The notes beneath the pieces were generated by a model. It saw nothing but the letters and a program-made list of their open reading frames with translations. It did not search any database and was not told the DNA's origin. A program made the translations under genes and the position numbers. Of a stretch of 64,000 bases of DNA, positions 25,969 to 35,120 are shown in pieces. The DNA is from Nostoc calcicola FACHB-3891. Its GTDB lineage: Bacteria > Cyanobacteriota > Cyanobacteriia > Cyanobacteriales > Nostocaceae. Position 1 is the stretch's first letter; every line of letters starts with the position of its first letter. The stretch is taken from NCBI RefSeq assembly GCF_014697355.1, contig NZ_JACJRQ010000020.1:87247-151246 (forward strand). Reading direction: 5' to 3'.

Positions 25969-26526
25969 TTAATCATTTGCAGCAACAATGGCTGCCATTA
26001 TCTGCTCAACAGTCCAGCGATCGAGATAGCGAATTCCATTAATAAACAAAGCGGGTGCAGCCTCCACTCCACTTCGTAGTCCACCTTCGATATCCGCATT
26101 GATGCGATTGACATGCACACCTCTGGATAAATCCTGCAAAAATTGAGAAATATTAAGTCCCAAACGATTGGCGTACTCTACTAGATAGCCATTTTCTAAC
26201 TCTTGTTGATGAATGAACAATATCTCATGCATTTGCCAAAACTGCCCTTGAGCCGCTGCTGCTTCCGCAGCTTCCGCTGCCCGTTGAGCATGTGGATGAA
26301 TCTGTACTTGAGGAAAATGACGGAAGATAAAACCTAAATTGTTTTCTCCAAACGAAACCTTCAATTGCTGCCCGGCAACTTTAATCAATCGATAGACGTT
26401 AGCACTTTGAAAACATTCATAATCTCCATACATGACGAAGACTACAGCAGCATTCAGTGCACCTTGAATACGATCCTGGGTTGAAGGCAGAACGAATAAA
26501 GAACGATTATCGGGGTCGTAAGTCAT
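25969..26526 (-). CDS. DsbA-like thioredoxin-fold protein with a monothiol motif
   Basis: From ATG at 26526 the protein has 185 residues. It shows a DsbA/DSBA-type thioredoxin fold with an inserted helical domain: VVFVMYGDYECFQSANVYRL, GFIFRHFPQVQIHPHAQRAA, VEAAPALFINGIRYLD (cis-Pro loop). The usual CPYC centre is CFQS here, so the second cysteine is missing and it cannot be a standard disulfide oxidase. It may bind glutathione or act as a chaperone-like protein. No signal peptide is evident. Confidence 0.8.
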   Translation of the reverse strand: MTYDPDNRSLFVLPSTQDRIQGALNAAVVFVMYGDYECFQSANVYRLIKVAGQQLKVSFGENNLGFIFRHFPQVQIHPHAQRAAEAAEAAAAQGQFWQMHEILFIHQQELENGYLVEYANRLGLNISQFLQDLSRGVHVNRINADIEGGLRSGVEAAPALFINGIRYLDRWTVEQIMAAIVAAND

Positions 26527-26731
26527 GTTTCGGTTTGTATTAAGCAAACTAAGCCTTACAACCCAACTGCGTTAATGTTGCTATGGATTTAATATAGACA
26601 ATTGACCCTCTGTTGTCGTCCACTCTGAGTTGACATTTTTGTACAATCGAGTGATGGATGAACCCGTCCAGCTCGTAGTGGAAGGTTGTCTCAAACTTTA
26701 GTTGGAATTTGGATACCAACTTTAGTACAGC

Positions 26732-27361
26732 TTACAAACTGACAATTCCACGCTTAACAGCAGTAATCACGGCTTGTGTGCGATCGCTCACTCCCAGTTT
26801 GCTTAAAATGTGATTCACATGGGATTTGACAGTGCTTTCACCAATAATCAAAGCAGTCCCGATTTCCTGATTACCCATTCCTTGTGCCATCAAACGCAGC
26901 ACTTCCAACTCTCGTTCACTCAGTTCTGGATTGCTGATTCGCTGCAATAATTTTGCGCCCACTTCTGGCGGAATGTATTTCTGACCATTATGAATGGCGC
27001 GAATCGCATTCAAAAGCTCGCCAAGTTTAGAATCCTTAAGCAGATAGCCTTGAGCGCCTGCCTGTAAACCGCGATAGATATCTTCATCGCCATCGTAGGT
27101 TGTGAGTACCGCGATCCGAGCCTGCTTAAACTCAGCACAAATCGCCATAATGGCTTCAACACCTCCCATTTTGGGCATTCGTAAATCCATTAGTGTGACA
27201 TCAGGTTGGTATTCTCGAAACGCGGCGATCGCCTGCTGTCCATCTTCAGCTTGAGCGATCGCTGTCATTTCTGGATCGCGGTTAATTATGGTTGCTAGAC
27301 CCTTTCTGACTATGGCATGGTCGTCAACAATCAGCACCCGAATCGTAGTGGATTGGTTCAT
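26732..27361 (-). CDS. NarL/FixJ-family response regulator
   Basis: From ATG at 27361 (a GTG lies 12 bases upstream) the protein has about 209 residues. The receiver domain has the acidic pair VDDH, the phospho-acceptor Asp in VTLMDLRMP, Thr in VLTTYD and Lys in LLKDSK. A LuxR-type helix-turn-helix follows (LSERELEVLRLMAQGMGNQE, ESTVKSHVNHILSKLGVSDR). It should be a transcription regulator that dimerises on phosphorylation. It starts within about 10 bases of the stop of the giant hybrid kinase, whose HisKA_3 type pairs with NarL regulators, so the two surely form one system. Confidence 0.93.
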   Translation of the reverse strand: MNQSTTIRVLIVDDHAIVRKGLATIINRDPEMTAIAQAEDGQQAIAAFREYQPDVTLMDLRMPKMGGVEAIMAICAEFKQARIAVLTTYDGDEDIYRGLQAGAQGYLLKDSKLGELLNAIRAIHNGQKYIPPEVGAKLLQRISNPELSERELEVLRLMAQGMGNQEIGTALIIGESTVKSHVNHILSKLGVSDRTQAVITAVKRGIVSL

Positions 27362-27369
27362 TGTAATTC

Positions 27370-30300
27370 TCACTCTCGATTGATAGTGGCAATAATTTCT
27401 GTTCCTTGACCCGGTTGGCTTTGAATTGTTAGTTGTGCGCCAATGCGCTCTGCCCTTTCGCTAATTCCTAATAAGCCAAACCCACCACTCAAAGGAATGC
27501 TACCTACTCCAAAGCCCTTGCCATCGTCTTTAACCCGTAAGATACACTGTGTCTCGTTGTACACCAATTCAACTCGAATTTCGCTGGCATAAGCGTATTT
27601 AATCGCATTGGTTAATGCTTCTTGCCCAATTCTGAGTAAGTTATTCTCGACTTCGGTTGGTAAGGAATAGGCTGTACCCTGAGTTTCGCAAATCATAGCC
27701 GTGTCGGTCGTAGAGCGCATTTGAGCCACTATACGATGCAGGGCACTCTCTAAATTACCTTCTTCTAGTAGCTGCGGACGGAGTGCTGATACGGATCGCC
27801 GTGCCCCTGCCAGCCCAGCACGTGCTAGTTCCTCAATCATTTCCAGATGTACTTGGGTTGCTTCTGGGTCGTGCGTCAGCACTTGTGTTGCGGCTTCAAC
27901 CTGAAGTAAAATACCCGTGAAAGATTGAGCTAGTGTATCATGAATTTCTCGCGCCATCCGGTTGCGTTCTTCCAGAATGGAAGCTTGCTCAGCTCGTTTG
28001 CGTTCACGCAGTGCAGCGTTTCGCTGTTCGCTAATATCCAGAATTACCCCCAACATTTGCACTGGCTGTCCGGCTTCGTTATAAATGCCTCGACCTCTGC
28101 CAACGAGCCAGTGAATACTATTATCTGGGTAAATCACTCGGTATTCAGCTTCAAAATCAGTATGAGTTGCTAGAGCGGTTGTAACCGCTTGCTCAACCCG
28201 ATTAATATCTTCTGGATAAACACGATCGCGCCATGCCTGATAGCTGCTTTCAACTTCACCGGGAACTAACCCCAACAATCGAGCATGATTGTCGTTCCAA
28301 TCTACTGTGTTCTTCGTAATATTCCAGTTCCAACTGCCGATGTACGTGAAGTCCATCGTCAGCCTGCGTTGCTCTTCACTCTGTCGCAAGGCATTCTCCA
28401 CTCGTTGGCGCTCTTCAATTTCCTGCGAAAGGAGCAAAGTCCGCTCAGTAATTTGCTGTTCTAACGTTTGGTTGTAGTCGGCTAGAAGCTTCTGGGCTTG
28501 TTTGCGCTCAGTGATATCTTGAAAGGCTACAATCGCATAAGCTACCTTGCCCTGTTCGTCAAAGATTGGCGTTCCCCATACCTCAATGGGAATGGTGGTG
28601 CTATTTTGGCGAATTTCCATGTCATCAATGGTGGTGCGTTCGCCGCTCAATGCCCGGATGGCTGGCAGTTTTTCAGTGGGATAGATTCGATCCGTTCCCG
28701 TCACATAAAATTGATAAACTTCTGAGATTTGCTCCGGCGACACCGCAGGATCGATCCCTTTACCCGTGAGTTGAATGCTCCGTTGATTGGCGTAATAAGG
28801 GCGGCCCTCTGCATTGACTATGCCAATGCCCACCGGAACTGCTTCTAGAAATTGAGTCATCCTGCTTTCGCTTGCCCGAAGCTTTGCATAAAGTTTGGCA
28901 TTTTCGATCGCGATCGCTGCTTGGGTAGAAAGTAGGCTGAGAATTTGCGTTCGCTCCGGTGTAAATGCCTCAGTTGCCAACTGATTTTCTAGATACAACA
29001 CACCGATGAGCTTGCTTTGATTGAGTAGCGGCAAACAAAAGATCGATTGAGTCTGGTGGTGTTGAATATAGGGATCATTGATAAAATTACCTTCACAAGC
29101 CGCATTATTTAAGATGACCAATTCATGCGTCCGAATCACATAATAAACGATCGATTCAGGTAAACGATTTGCGATCGCAGTCGATTGCAGCACTTGGGTT
29201 GCACAGGTCTGTACACCCTCAACCAGTTCACAGGTTGCTTCGATCGCCCATTCTCCTGCGTTTTCTAAAAGCAGACATCCGGTTTGTGCTCCAGCATTCT
29301 CAATGAGGATCTGCATTAAAGCGTGAAGCAGTTGTTCCAGTTCAATCTCACTGGAAATCGCTTGGGATGCTTTCATTATTGCTGCTAAATCGAAAGCAAC
29401 CTGTGAGGTATTAGAGGTGGTTCCAGCAGTGGTGCGAATTAAAGGAGCGTTCACACCCGACGATTGAGAAAAAAACTGTGGATAGCGAGTTTCTAAATCT
29501 TTGACTTTTGCTCTTGCTCCCCAGCGTTCATAGCAGTAGTGAGCTTCTTTCATGTAAGTTTGAGCAAATTTTCCCCGACCACGAGCTAAGTAAAATTTGG
29601 CAGCTAACTCATAGGCTAATGCTTCTTCTTGCAGATACTCGTTTTCTCTAGCACCTTGAATCGCTTGTTCATAGAATTCTTCTGCCTCAAGCAACTGACT
29701 CAAGACTCGCGCTTTCTCTGCCTCAACTAAATGATACTTGTGCAAATAATTCATTGGCGCATAATATGCCCAGCGTTTCATTTCCTCTTGCTTTGCCGTA
29801 ACTTTTTTGAAGATTTCTGCCTGTACTTCGGCGCTGCTTTCAGGATATATAGCCAACCTTGCTAACGCATCATAGAAATAGTATAAAGGACCAAGCGGTG
29901 TGCCCATAATTGGGATGAAATAAGGTTCTGCTACATCTGAGTTTTCAATTGCCTGAGCATACTCACAAAAGAGATAGCACAGATAAAGTTTATTAAAATA
30001 AGCATCAAAGATTGCTGTTCCATCATTTGCTACTTCGTGTTTTGGTAATCCGTCCTTTTCATTGTAAAATTGACCAATTAGATGGATTGGATTAACCGAA
30101 TATCCCATCAAGTTTGCGATCGCCTGCTGAAACGTTTGATTCCAGGTCAGTGCTGTTTTCTGTTTGATTCGACTAATCGCTTCATTGTAGGTTGTCATCG
30201 CGTATTCAACCTCTACGAGTTCTTTCCCAACAACATAGAGCTGAAAACAATAGCAATGCGCGCAATAAGCTGCGAATTCTAAATCCCCAGTTTCTAGTCC

Positions 30301-33300
30301 AATTTGATAGGCTTCTAGCAATGGCTCCAGTGATTCTTTAACATGTTCTTTCCAGTGCAAGACGTGTTCATGTGCCGTGAACAATGTCCTGGCTTTGAGT
30401 GAATAGGTATTCGGTTGTGATAACAGCCTGAGAGCAAGCTGTCCAAACTGATAACCAGACTCGATGTCTCCAACCAAACCACAAAGAATTAATCCAAAAA
30501 TGCTATAGGAGAAGGGCGACACAGACGCATTGCCATACAAGATTGACAAATTGACTTGTTTAGATGTGATTGGTAGCAGTAAGTTGGGAGCAGCAAATTT
30601 AGCTGCGGTCGTGATGTCTGATAGGATTTGCATAGCTGCCAACTTTTCTGGCTCAACCATGTTAGGCAAATGGCTCAAATCCTCAATTGTTTTTTCATCC
30701 AAGAGGGATGTGATTATATCTAACTCAATACGAATATCCGGGTGACTTGGCTGTTTAGGGAAAATGATTCCCAATTGTTGTAAAATCTGCAATCCCGTAT
30801 CGACTGCTTGCAGAGGTTGGTTCTGTGCGATGTCAGCCTGAATTTTGACTCTGTAAACTGTTATGCTATCAAGAACTGTTTTAACATGTTGCAGAACGAT
30901 CGCTGCCCATCTTTCTACATCTTCAAAATTGCCGCACAGAAACGCGACTTCTGTTGTCTCTACATATAACGCTAAGGTCAACTCATAATTTGTTTGCCAA
31001 GTAGCGGCTTCTAGCCATTGTCTACCGATAGCTAAATAGTTTCTTGCCGTACTATAGGCGATCGCCCCTTTTGCTTTTTGACCTGCGATTAAATTCAATC
31101 TAGCAATTTCATTGCGTTCGGGTTGATTGTCGATCGGCTCAATCCCATGATTGAGATGATCGACAATTTCAAACAGCCGCTCTGATATTCGCTCTAGTGA
31201 GGTCTTTTCTAGTAGATTACGACCGATTTGTAAATGAACAATTTGTTTTTGCGACTCATTTATTAAGATATATGCTGCTTGCTGCACGCGATCGTGCAAG
31301 AACTTATACTCTTGAATTAACAAGTCTTCGTCTAATTCAAATAGAGGTTGAATTAACCCAGCTTGGATGGCTGCCAGTAAATTTTGGAAAATCGCTTTAG
31401 GAGTTTTTTCACAAACAATCGACAATGTATCTAAATTAAATTCAGCCCCAACACAAGCGGCTAAACGGAGAATTTGCTGTGTGTTCTCTGGTAGTTTCTT
31501 TAACTTGTGAAGCATCAACTCCACAACATTATCGGTGATATCTAGGGATTGAATCTGAGTAATGTTCCACTGCCAGTTTAAGTGTTCAACATCAAATGTC
31601 AGCAGATTTTCGCTATACAGCATTCTCAAAAATTCATTGACAAAGAACGGATTGCCCTCGGTTTTACGCAAAACTAATTCAGCTAAGGGACGAACGATGT
31701 CTGCATTCTGATGCAGCGTCTCGGCAATTAACTGACTCAACGGCAAGAGCGTTAATGGTGTTAGGGTAATTTCCTGAATTACTACCCCTTGTTTTCGCAG
31801 TCTCTCAAGCATTAATGCTAATGGATGCGTTGGCTTGACTTCATTATCTCGATAAGCTCCAATCAAAAATAGCGATCGGGCTTGCTCATCCAGCAGCATC
31901 AACTCAATTAAATTCAGCGTTGCTGAGTCTATCCATTGCAAATCATCTAAAAATATCACCAGGGGATGTTTTTTTGAACAAAACACCCGCACAAATTGCC
32001 CAAAAATCCGATGAAAGCGATTTTGAGCTTCTGTTGCGCCAACTTCTGATACAGGCGGCTGCTTGCCAATAATCAATTCAACTTCCGGAATCACATCAAT
32101 GATGATTTGTCCGTTGCTTCCCAAAGCCGTTAGCAGGCGATTGCGCCACTGTTGCACATACTCGTCTGGCTCACTCAGTAATTGCCGTACCAATTTTTGC
32201 AGGGCAACCGCGATCGCACTATAGGGAATATTGCGCTGAAATTGCTCGAATTTACCCCAGATAAAATAGCCACGCTTTTGGGTGATTGGTTTATAAATTT
32301 CCTGCACTAACGCTGATTTGCCAATGCCAGCAAAGCCAGATACCAACATCATTTCGACTTGGAATTTTGGGTTGCCCGTCTGTTGGGTTGGTGAAGTTGT
32401 TTCTGAATTGTTTGGTAAAGCAGCAACGGAATTTGACTCTGGACACGCTACGCGAACGAACGCCGCCAGTAACATTGCAACTTCCTTATCCCGTCCATAC
32501 AGTTTTTGAGGAATTTGAAACCGATCGCAAACGTCTTGAAGCGCCAGTTGAATGCTAGAGATTTGACCGATTTTTTCTAATTGTTCAGCACAGATTTCTA
32601 AATCCGCTTTGATGCCCCAGGCACTTTGATAGCGATTTTCAGCATTTTTCGCCATCAGTTTGAGAATGATATCTGAAACTGGCTTGGGAATCGTTGTATT
32701 TATTTCATGAGGCGCAATTGGATGTTTGGCAATATGACAATGGACTAGCTCCAGCACGTCTGTGTTGGGAAATGGTAGTTGTCCGGTAAGCAGTTCGTAA
32801 AATGTCACACCCAACGAGTAGAAATCAGTCCGGTAATCGAGCAAACGGTTCATCCGCCCTGTTTGCTCTGGAGACAGGTAGGCGAGGGTTCCTTCTAAAA
32901 CATGAGGGTTCTTGAAAGTCGTATTCGTGCGGTTAAATTGGGTGGCAATTCCAAAGTCAATAATTTTGATAACGCCAGTATCTAGATTGAGGACTATGTT
33001 TCCCGGGTTGATATCTTTATGAATGACATTGGCTGCATGGATTCTGCCTAGAATATCGGTGAGGGCGATCGCAAAACCTAGAAAAGTCGATAAAGGCATT
33101 GGGCAGAAAATATCTGGGCGCTTGTGCATCCATTGCTCGAGGGACTCTCCCCCAAAATCTTCTAAGAGAATCACCAGAGTACGTTGATAATCCTGCTGGC
33201 TGTATGCCTCGATCGCTCCTTCCAGATTGAGGGAACGGGTAATTTTATATTCCTGTCTGTAGCGAGTCAGTTCCTGGGGAGACGGATAATCAAGCTTTAG

Positions 33301-33438
33301 CATTTTAACGATGATCCCTACCCCATTGTCTCTCATGCCTCGATACACAAGAGAATTAGAACTTTCGTATATCTTCTCTTGGATGGTGATACCAGGTAGA
33401 GCAATCATAAAGTAACTCTTGAGAGTATTGTCTGGCAT
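27370..33438 (-). CDS. Giant Ser/Thr kinase - ATPase - GAF - PAS - histidine kinase
   Basis: The 2022-residue protein belongs to the cyanobacterial Hstk type. Residues about 10-280 form a Ser/Thr kinase (HKDINPGN catalytic loop, IIDFGIA metal motif). From about 310 comes an AAA/STAND ATPase (SGFAGIGKSALV near 367, VIFLDDLQWID). A long helical, TPR-like region reaches about 1350. GAF (about 1390-1545), two PAS domains (near 1550-1665 and 1690-1795) and a HisKA_3 domain follow (AREIHDTLAQSF, His near 1833). The HATPase ends the protein (LLRIGQEALTNAIKYA, DDGKGFG). It probably joins eukaryote-like and two-component signalling. Its stop is next to the NarL regulator. A dispersed repeat is inserted at 32441-32459. 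Confidence 0.92.
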   Translation of the reverse strand: MPDNTLKSYFMIALPGITIQEKIYESSNSLVYRGMRDNGVGIIVKMLKLDYPSPQELTRYRQEYKITRSLNLEGAIEAYSQQDYQRTLVILLEDFGGESLEQWMHKRPDIFCPMPLSTFLGFAIALTDILGRIHAANVIHKDINPGNIVLNLDTGVIKIIDFGIATQFNRTNTTFKNPHVLEGTLAYLSPEQTGRMNRLLDYRTDFYSLGVTFYELLTGQLPFPNTDVLELVHCHIAKHPIAPHEINTTIPKPVSDIILKLMAKNAENRYQSAWGIKADLEICAEQLEKIGQISSIQLALQDVCDRFQIPQKLYGRDKEVAMLLAAFVRVACPESNSVAALPNNSETTSPTQQTGNPKFQVEMMLVSGFAGIGKSALVQEIYKPITQKRGYFIWGKFEQFQRNIPYSAIAVALQKLVRQLLSEPDEYVQQWRNRLLTALGSNGQIIIDVIPEVELIIGKQPPVSEVGATEAQNRFHRIFGQFVRVFCSKKHPLVIFLDDLQWIDSATLNLIELMLLDEQARSLFLIGAYRDNEVKPTHPLALMLERLRKQGVVIQEITLTPLTLLPLSQLIAETLHQNADIVRPLAELVLRKTEGNPFFVNEFLRMLYSENLLTFDVEHLNWQWNITQIQSLDITDNVVELMLHKLKKLPENTQQILRLAACVGAEFNLDTLSIVCEKTPKAIFQNLLAAIQAGLIQPLFELDEDLLIQEYKFLHDRVQQAAYILINESQKQIVHLQIGRNLLEKTSLERISERLFEIVDHLNHGIEPIDNQPERNEIARLNLIAGQKAKGAIAYSTARNYLAIGRQWLEAATWQTNYELTLALYVETTEVAFLCGNFEDVERWAAIVLQHVKTVLDSITVYRVKIQADIAQNQPLQAVDTGLQILQQLGIIFPKQPSHPDIRIELDIITSLLDEKTIEDLSHLPNMVEPEKLAAMQILSDITTAAKFAAPNLLLPITSKQVNLSILYGNASVSPFSYSIFGLILCGLVGDIESGYQFGQLALRLLSQPNTYSLKARTLFTAHEHVLHWKEHVKESLEPLLEAYQIGLETGDLEFAAYCAHCYCFQLYVVGKELVEVEYAMTTYNEAISRIKQKTALTWNQTFQQAIANLMGYSVNPIHLIGQFYNEKDGLPKHEVANDGTAIFDAYFNKLYLCYLFCEYAQAIENSDVAEPYFIPIMGTPLGPLYYFYDALARLAIYPESSAEVQAEIFKKVTAKQEEMKRWAYYAPMNYLHKYHLVEAEKARVLSQLLEAEEFYEQAIQGARENEYLQEEALAYELAAKFYLARGRGKFAQTYMKEAHYCYERWGARAKVKDLETRYPQFFSQSSGVNAPLIRTTAGTTSNTSQVAFDLAAIMKASQAISSEIELEQLLHALMQILIENAGAQTGCLLLENAGEWAIEATCELVEGVQTCATQVLQSTAIANRLPESIVYYVIRTHELVILNNAACEGNFINDPYIQHHQTQSIFCLPLLNQSKLIGVLYLENQLATEAFTPERTQILSLLSTQAAIAIENAKLYAKLRASESRMTQFLEAVPVGIGIVNAEGRPYYANQRSIQLTGKGIDPAVSPEQISEVYQFYVTGTDRIYPTEKLPAIRALSGERTTIDDMEIRQNSTTIPIEVWGTPIFDEQGKVAYAIVAFQDITERKQAQKLLADYNQTLEQQITERTLLLSQEIEERQRVENALRQSEEQRRLTMDFTYIGSWNWNITKNTVDWNDNHARLLGLVPGEVESSYQAWRDRVYPEDINRVEQAVTTALATHTDFEAEYRVIYPDNSIHWLVGRGRGIYNEAGQPVQMLGVILDISEQRNAALRERKRAEQASILEERNRMAREIHDTLAQSFTGILLQVEAATQVLTHDPEATQVHLEMIEELARAGLAGARRSVSALRPQLLEEGNLESALHRIVAQMRSTTDTAMICETQGTAYSLPTEVENNLLRIGQEALTNAIKYAYASEIRVELVYNETQCILRVKDDGKGFGVGSIPLSGGFGLLGISERAERIGAQLTIQSQPGQGTEIIATINRE
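32441..32459 (-). repeat. Dispersed repeat core inside the giant kinase
   Basis: ggacacgctacgcgaacga matches the ggagacgctacgcgaacg repeat seen at 34160-34180 and in altered forms elsewhere. In the kinase it encodes FVRVACP within a variable linker just before the ATPase P-loop. The frame is kept. Confidence 0.6.
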
Positions 33439-33599
33439 ACCTCAAACTATACAGCAATTCTCATTACATACCGTTGACAATTTACGACGGTTCAAAGCCT
33501 GTAAAAACATCATGATTCTGCTAAAAGGGTGAGGAATCGTTCTCCTCGATCTTTGATACTTAAGTCTTGAATGGCAAAAACTATCAAAACAAGCAAGTG

Positions 33600-34041
33600 A
33601 TGAAAGACGATCGATTAGAGATGCAAGACCCCCGGCAACAATATCCCGCTTCGCCCTTTCCCCAACAACCGCAGCCCGTACCAGGACTTGCTCAAAAGAT
33701 GCAGCCCCAACCGGATCGCGGTGAACAAAGCTACATTGGATGTGGAAAGCTTGCAGGTCGCAAGGCATTGATCGCGGGAGCCGATTCTGGTATCGGGCGC
33801 GCTGTTGCGATGGCGTACCCGCCCGCCGTAGGCGATCGCATTTGCGCGAGAAGGTGCTGATGTCGCGATCGCCTATCTTAAAAGCGAGGAGGCTGATGCT
33901 CAAGAGGTCATCCAATTGATTGAACAATCAGGGCGCAAAGCGGTTGCGCTTCCCGGTGACATCACCGACGAGCATTTTTGCCAATGGTTTTTAGATCAGT
34001 TTGAGCCGAACAGTGCCTCATATATTATCTGTGACAGTTAA
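33600..34041 (+). pseudogene. SDR dehydrogenase pseudogene (YghA/general-stress type)
   Basis: The frame begins near MKDDRLEMQDPRQQYPASPF, a Pro/Gln-rich leader usual for the YghA-type SDRs, then KLAGRKALIAGADSGIGRAV-AMA. There an inserted repeat (33807-33839) shifts the frame. The family sequence resumes in another frame as FAREGADVAIAYLKSEEADA, then VIQLIEQSGRKAVALPGDIT and DEHFC. It then stops matching near 33985. The active-site half is missing, so it is a dead gene with both a frameshift and a 3' truncation. An ATG at 33571 gives only MAKTIKTSK before a stop. Confidence 0.8.
33807..33839 (-). repeat. Dispersed repeat that frameshifts the SDR pseudogene
   Basis: It reads gcgatggcgtacccgcccgc then cgtaggcgatcgc, the reverse-strand form of the gcgatgNctNcggcgggctacg repeat found at 14971 and 47658. 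About 25 bp were added between the codons for AMA and FARE, with a gcgat duplication at the flanks. Confidence 0.7.
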
Positions 34042-34300
34042 GGGTGCGGAATGTGGGGTAGAGTATTCACCTATTCTGAATTCTGTATTCTGATACCATT
34101 TCTTTGTGAGGCTGCGCCAAACTCTTTTAACTTCTTTCTTTGTGTCCTACCCTTCTCCTTCGGAGACGCTACGCGAACGGGAAGCCACTTCGTGTCCTTT
34201 GCGTCCTTCTCTAACAAGACGCTGCGCGAATGCGGTTCGTTTTTTCTTGTACTTAAATATGGTTTAGCGCATCTTCATACAGAACTGGTATGACTCCTTT
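34042..34300. repeat. Gap with ggagacgctacgcgaac-type repeats
   Basis: It contains ccttcggagacgctacgcga (about 34157-34176) and caagacgctgcgcgaatgcg (about 34217-34236), both of the same repeat family. A segment at about 34265-34291 (catcttcatacagaactggt) recurs inverted at about 59414-59441. No gene is supported. Confidence 0.6.
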
Positions 34301-35068
34301 TTATTCGTTCGCTATTAACTTTTTTTCTTCGGGTAGTAGCGTCGTTTCATCCTTGGCGGGTTCTTCATCTACAGATTTGGCTGTAGTCAAATAGGGTTTA
34401 ATAATTAGACTGACACCAATTGCCCAAGCTAATGCAACCATCCAACCGGCGAGAATGTCACTGGGAAAGTGAACGCCCAAATAAAGACGACACCATGCAA
34501 CAGCTATTACATATAAACTGCCGGAGATGAAAACCAATCCACGCCAAGGAGTAGCCCAACTTAAGATGAGCAAAATTGCAGTCATTGTTACACTGGTCAT
34601 TGCATGATTGCTGGGAAATGCAAAACTAGACTCAGGTGCAATGGACTCCCACAATTGCGGACGAACTCGATGCATGAATTCTTTTGCTATGAGGTTGATG
34701 ATGAAACTTCCCACTGAAACAGTGAGAATATAAGCTAGCGATCGCCAGCGTTTTTGAAGTAGTAATATTAATGCGATGGCAGTGACAATTGGTAGCCCCG
34801 TCCAAGGTGACCCAATGATAGCTAACATCACTGCTAAAACATCAAGTTGGGGGTTTGCTGTGGAGTGAACTGCTAACAGAATTGGCACATCCCAGGGGAA
34901 GCCAGCTTCATTTTCCCATAGCTTCACTGCCAAGATTTCAAACACCTGTAAAGGTAAGTATACTCCGACAAACAGGAGTAAGAGCGATCGCCAACGGGCA
35001 ATCAATAAATTTTTCAGAAAAGAAAGGGGTGATTGACTTTCTTGATTGGGTTTTTTAAGACTTTGCAT
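34301..35068 (-). CDS. PAP2-family membrane phosphatase
   Basis: The 255-residue protein has about six membrane helices and the three PAP2 phosphatase motifs: KEFMHRVRP, FAFPSNHAM and CRLYLGVHFPSDILAGW. Motif 2 has PSNH where PSGH is more common. It should remove phosphate from lipid phosphates such as phosphatidate or undecaprenyl pyrophosphate at the membrane surface. The charged C-terminal tail (DEEPAKDETTLLPEEKK) is probably cytoplasmic. No lipid operon surrounds it, so the exact substrate is unknown. Confidence 0.9.
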   Translation of the reverse strand: MQSLKKPNQESQSPLSFLKNLLIARWRSLLLLFVGVYLPLQVFEILAVKLWENEAGFPWDVPILLAVHSTANPQLDVLAVMLAIIGSPWTGLPIVTAIALILLLQKRWRSLAYILTVSVGSFIINLIAKEFMHRVRPQLWESIAPESSFAFPSNHAMTSVTMTAILLILSWATPWRGLVFISGSLYVIAVAWCRLYLGVHFPSDILAGWMVALAWAIGVSLIIKPYLTTAKSVDEEPAKDETTLLPEEKKLIANE

Positions 35069-35120
35069 ATTCTGACTCCTGAATACTTTATTTAGATCGA
35101 GTATTAAATGTCATCTGTCA

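Noticed and set aside
33442..33927. Minus-strand frame of 161 codons upstream of the giant kinase
   Set aside because: It is antisense to the SDR pseudogene, whose plus-strand translation has clear family motifs.
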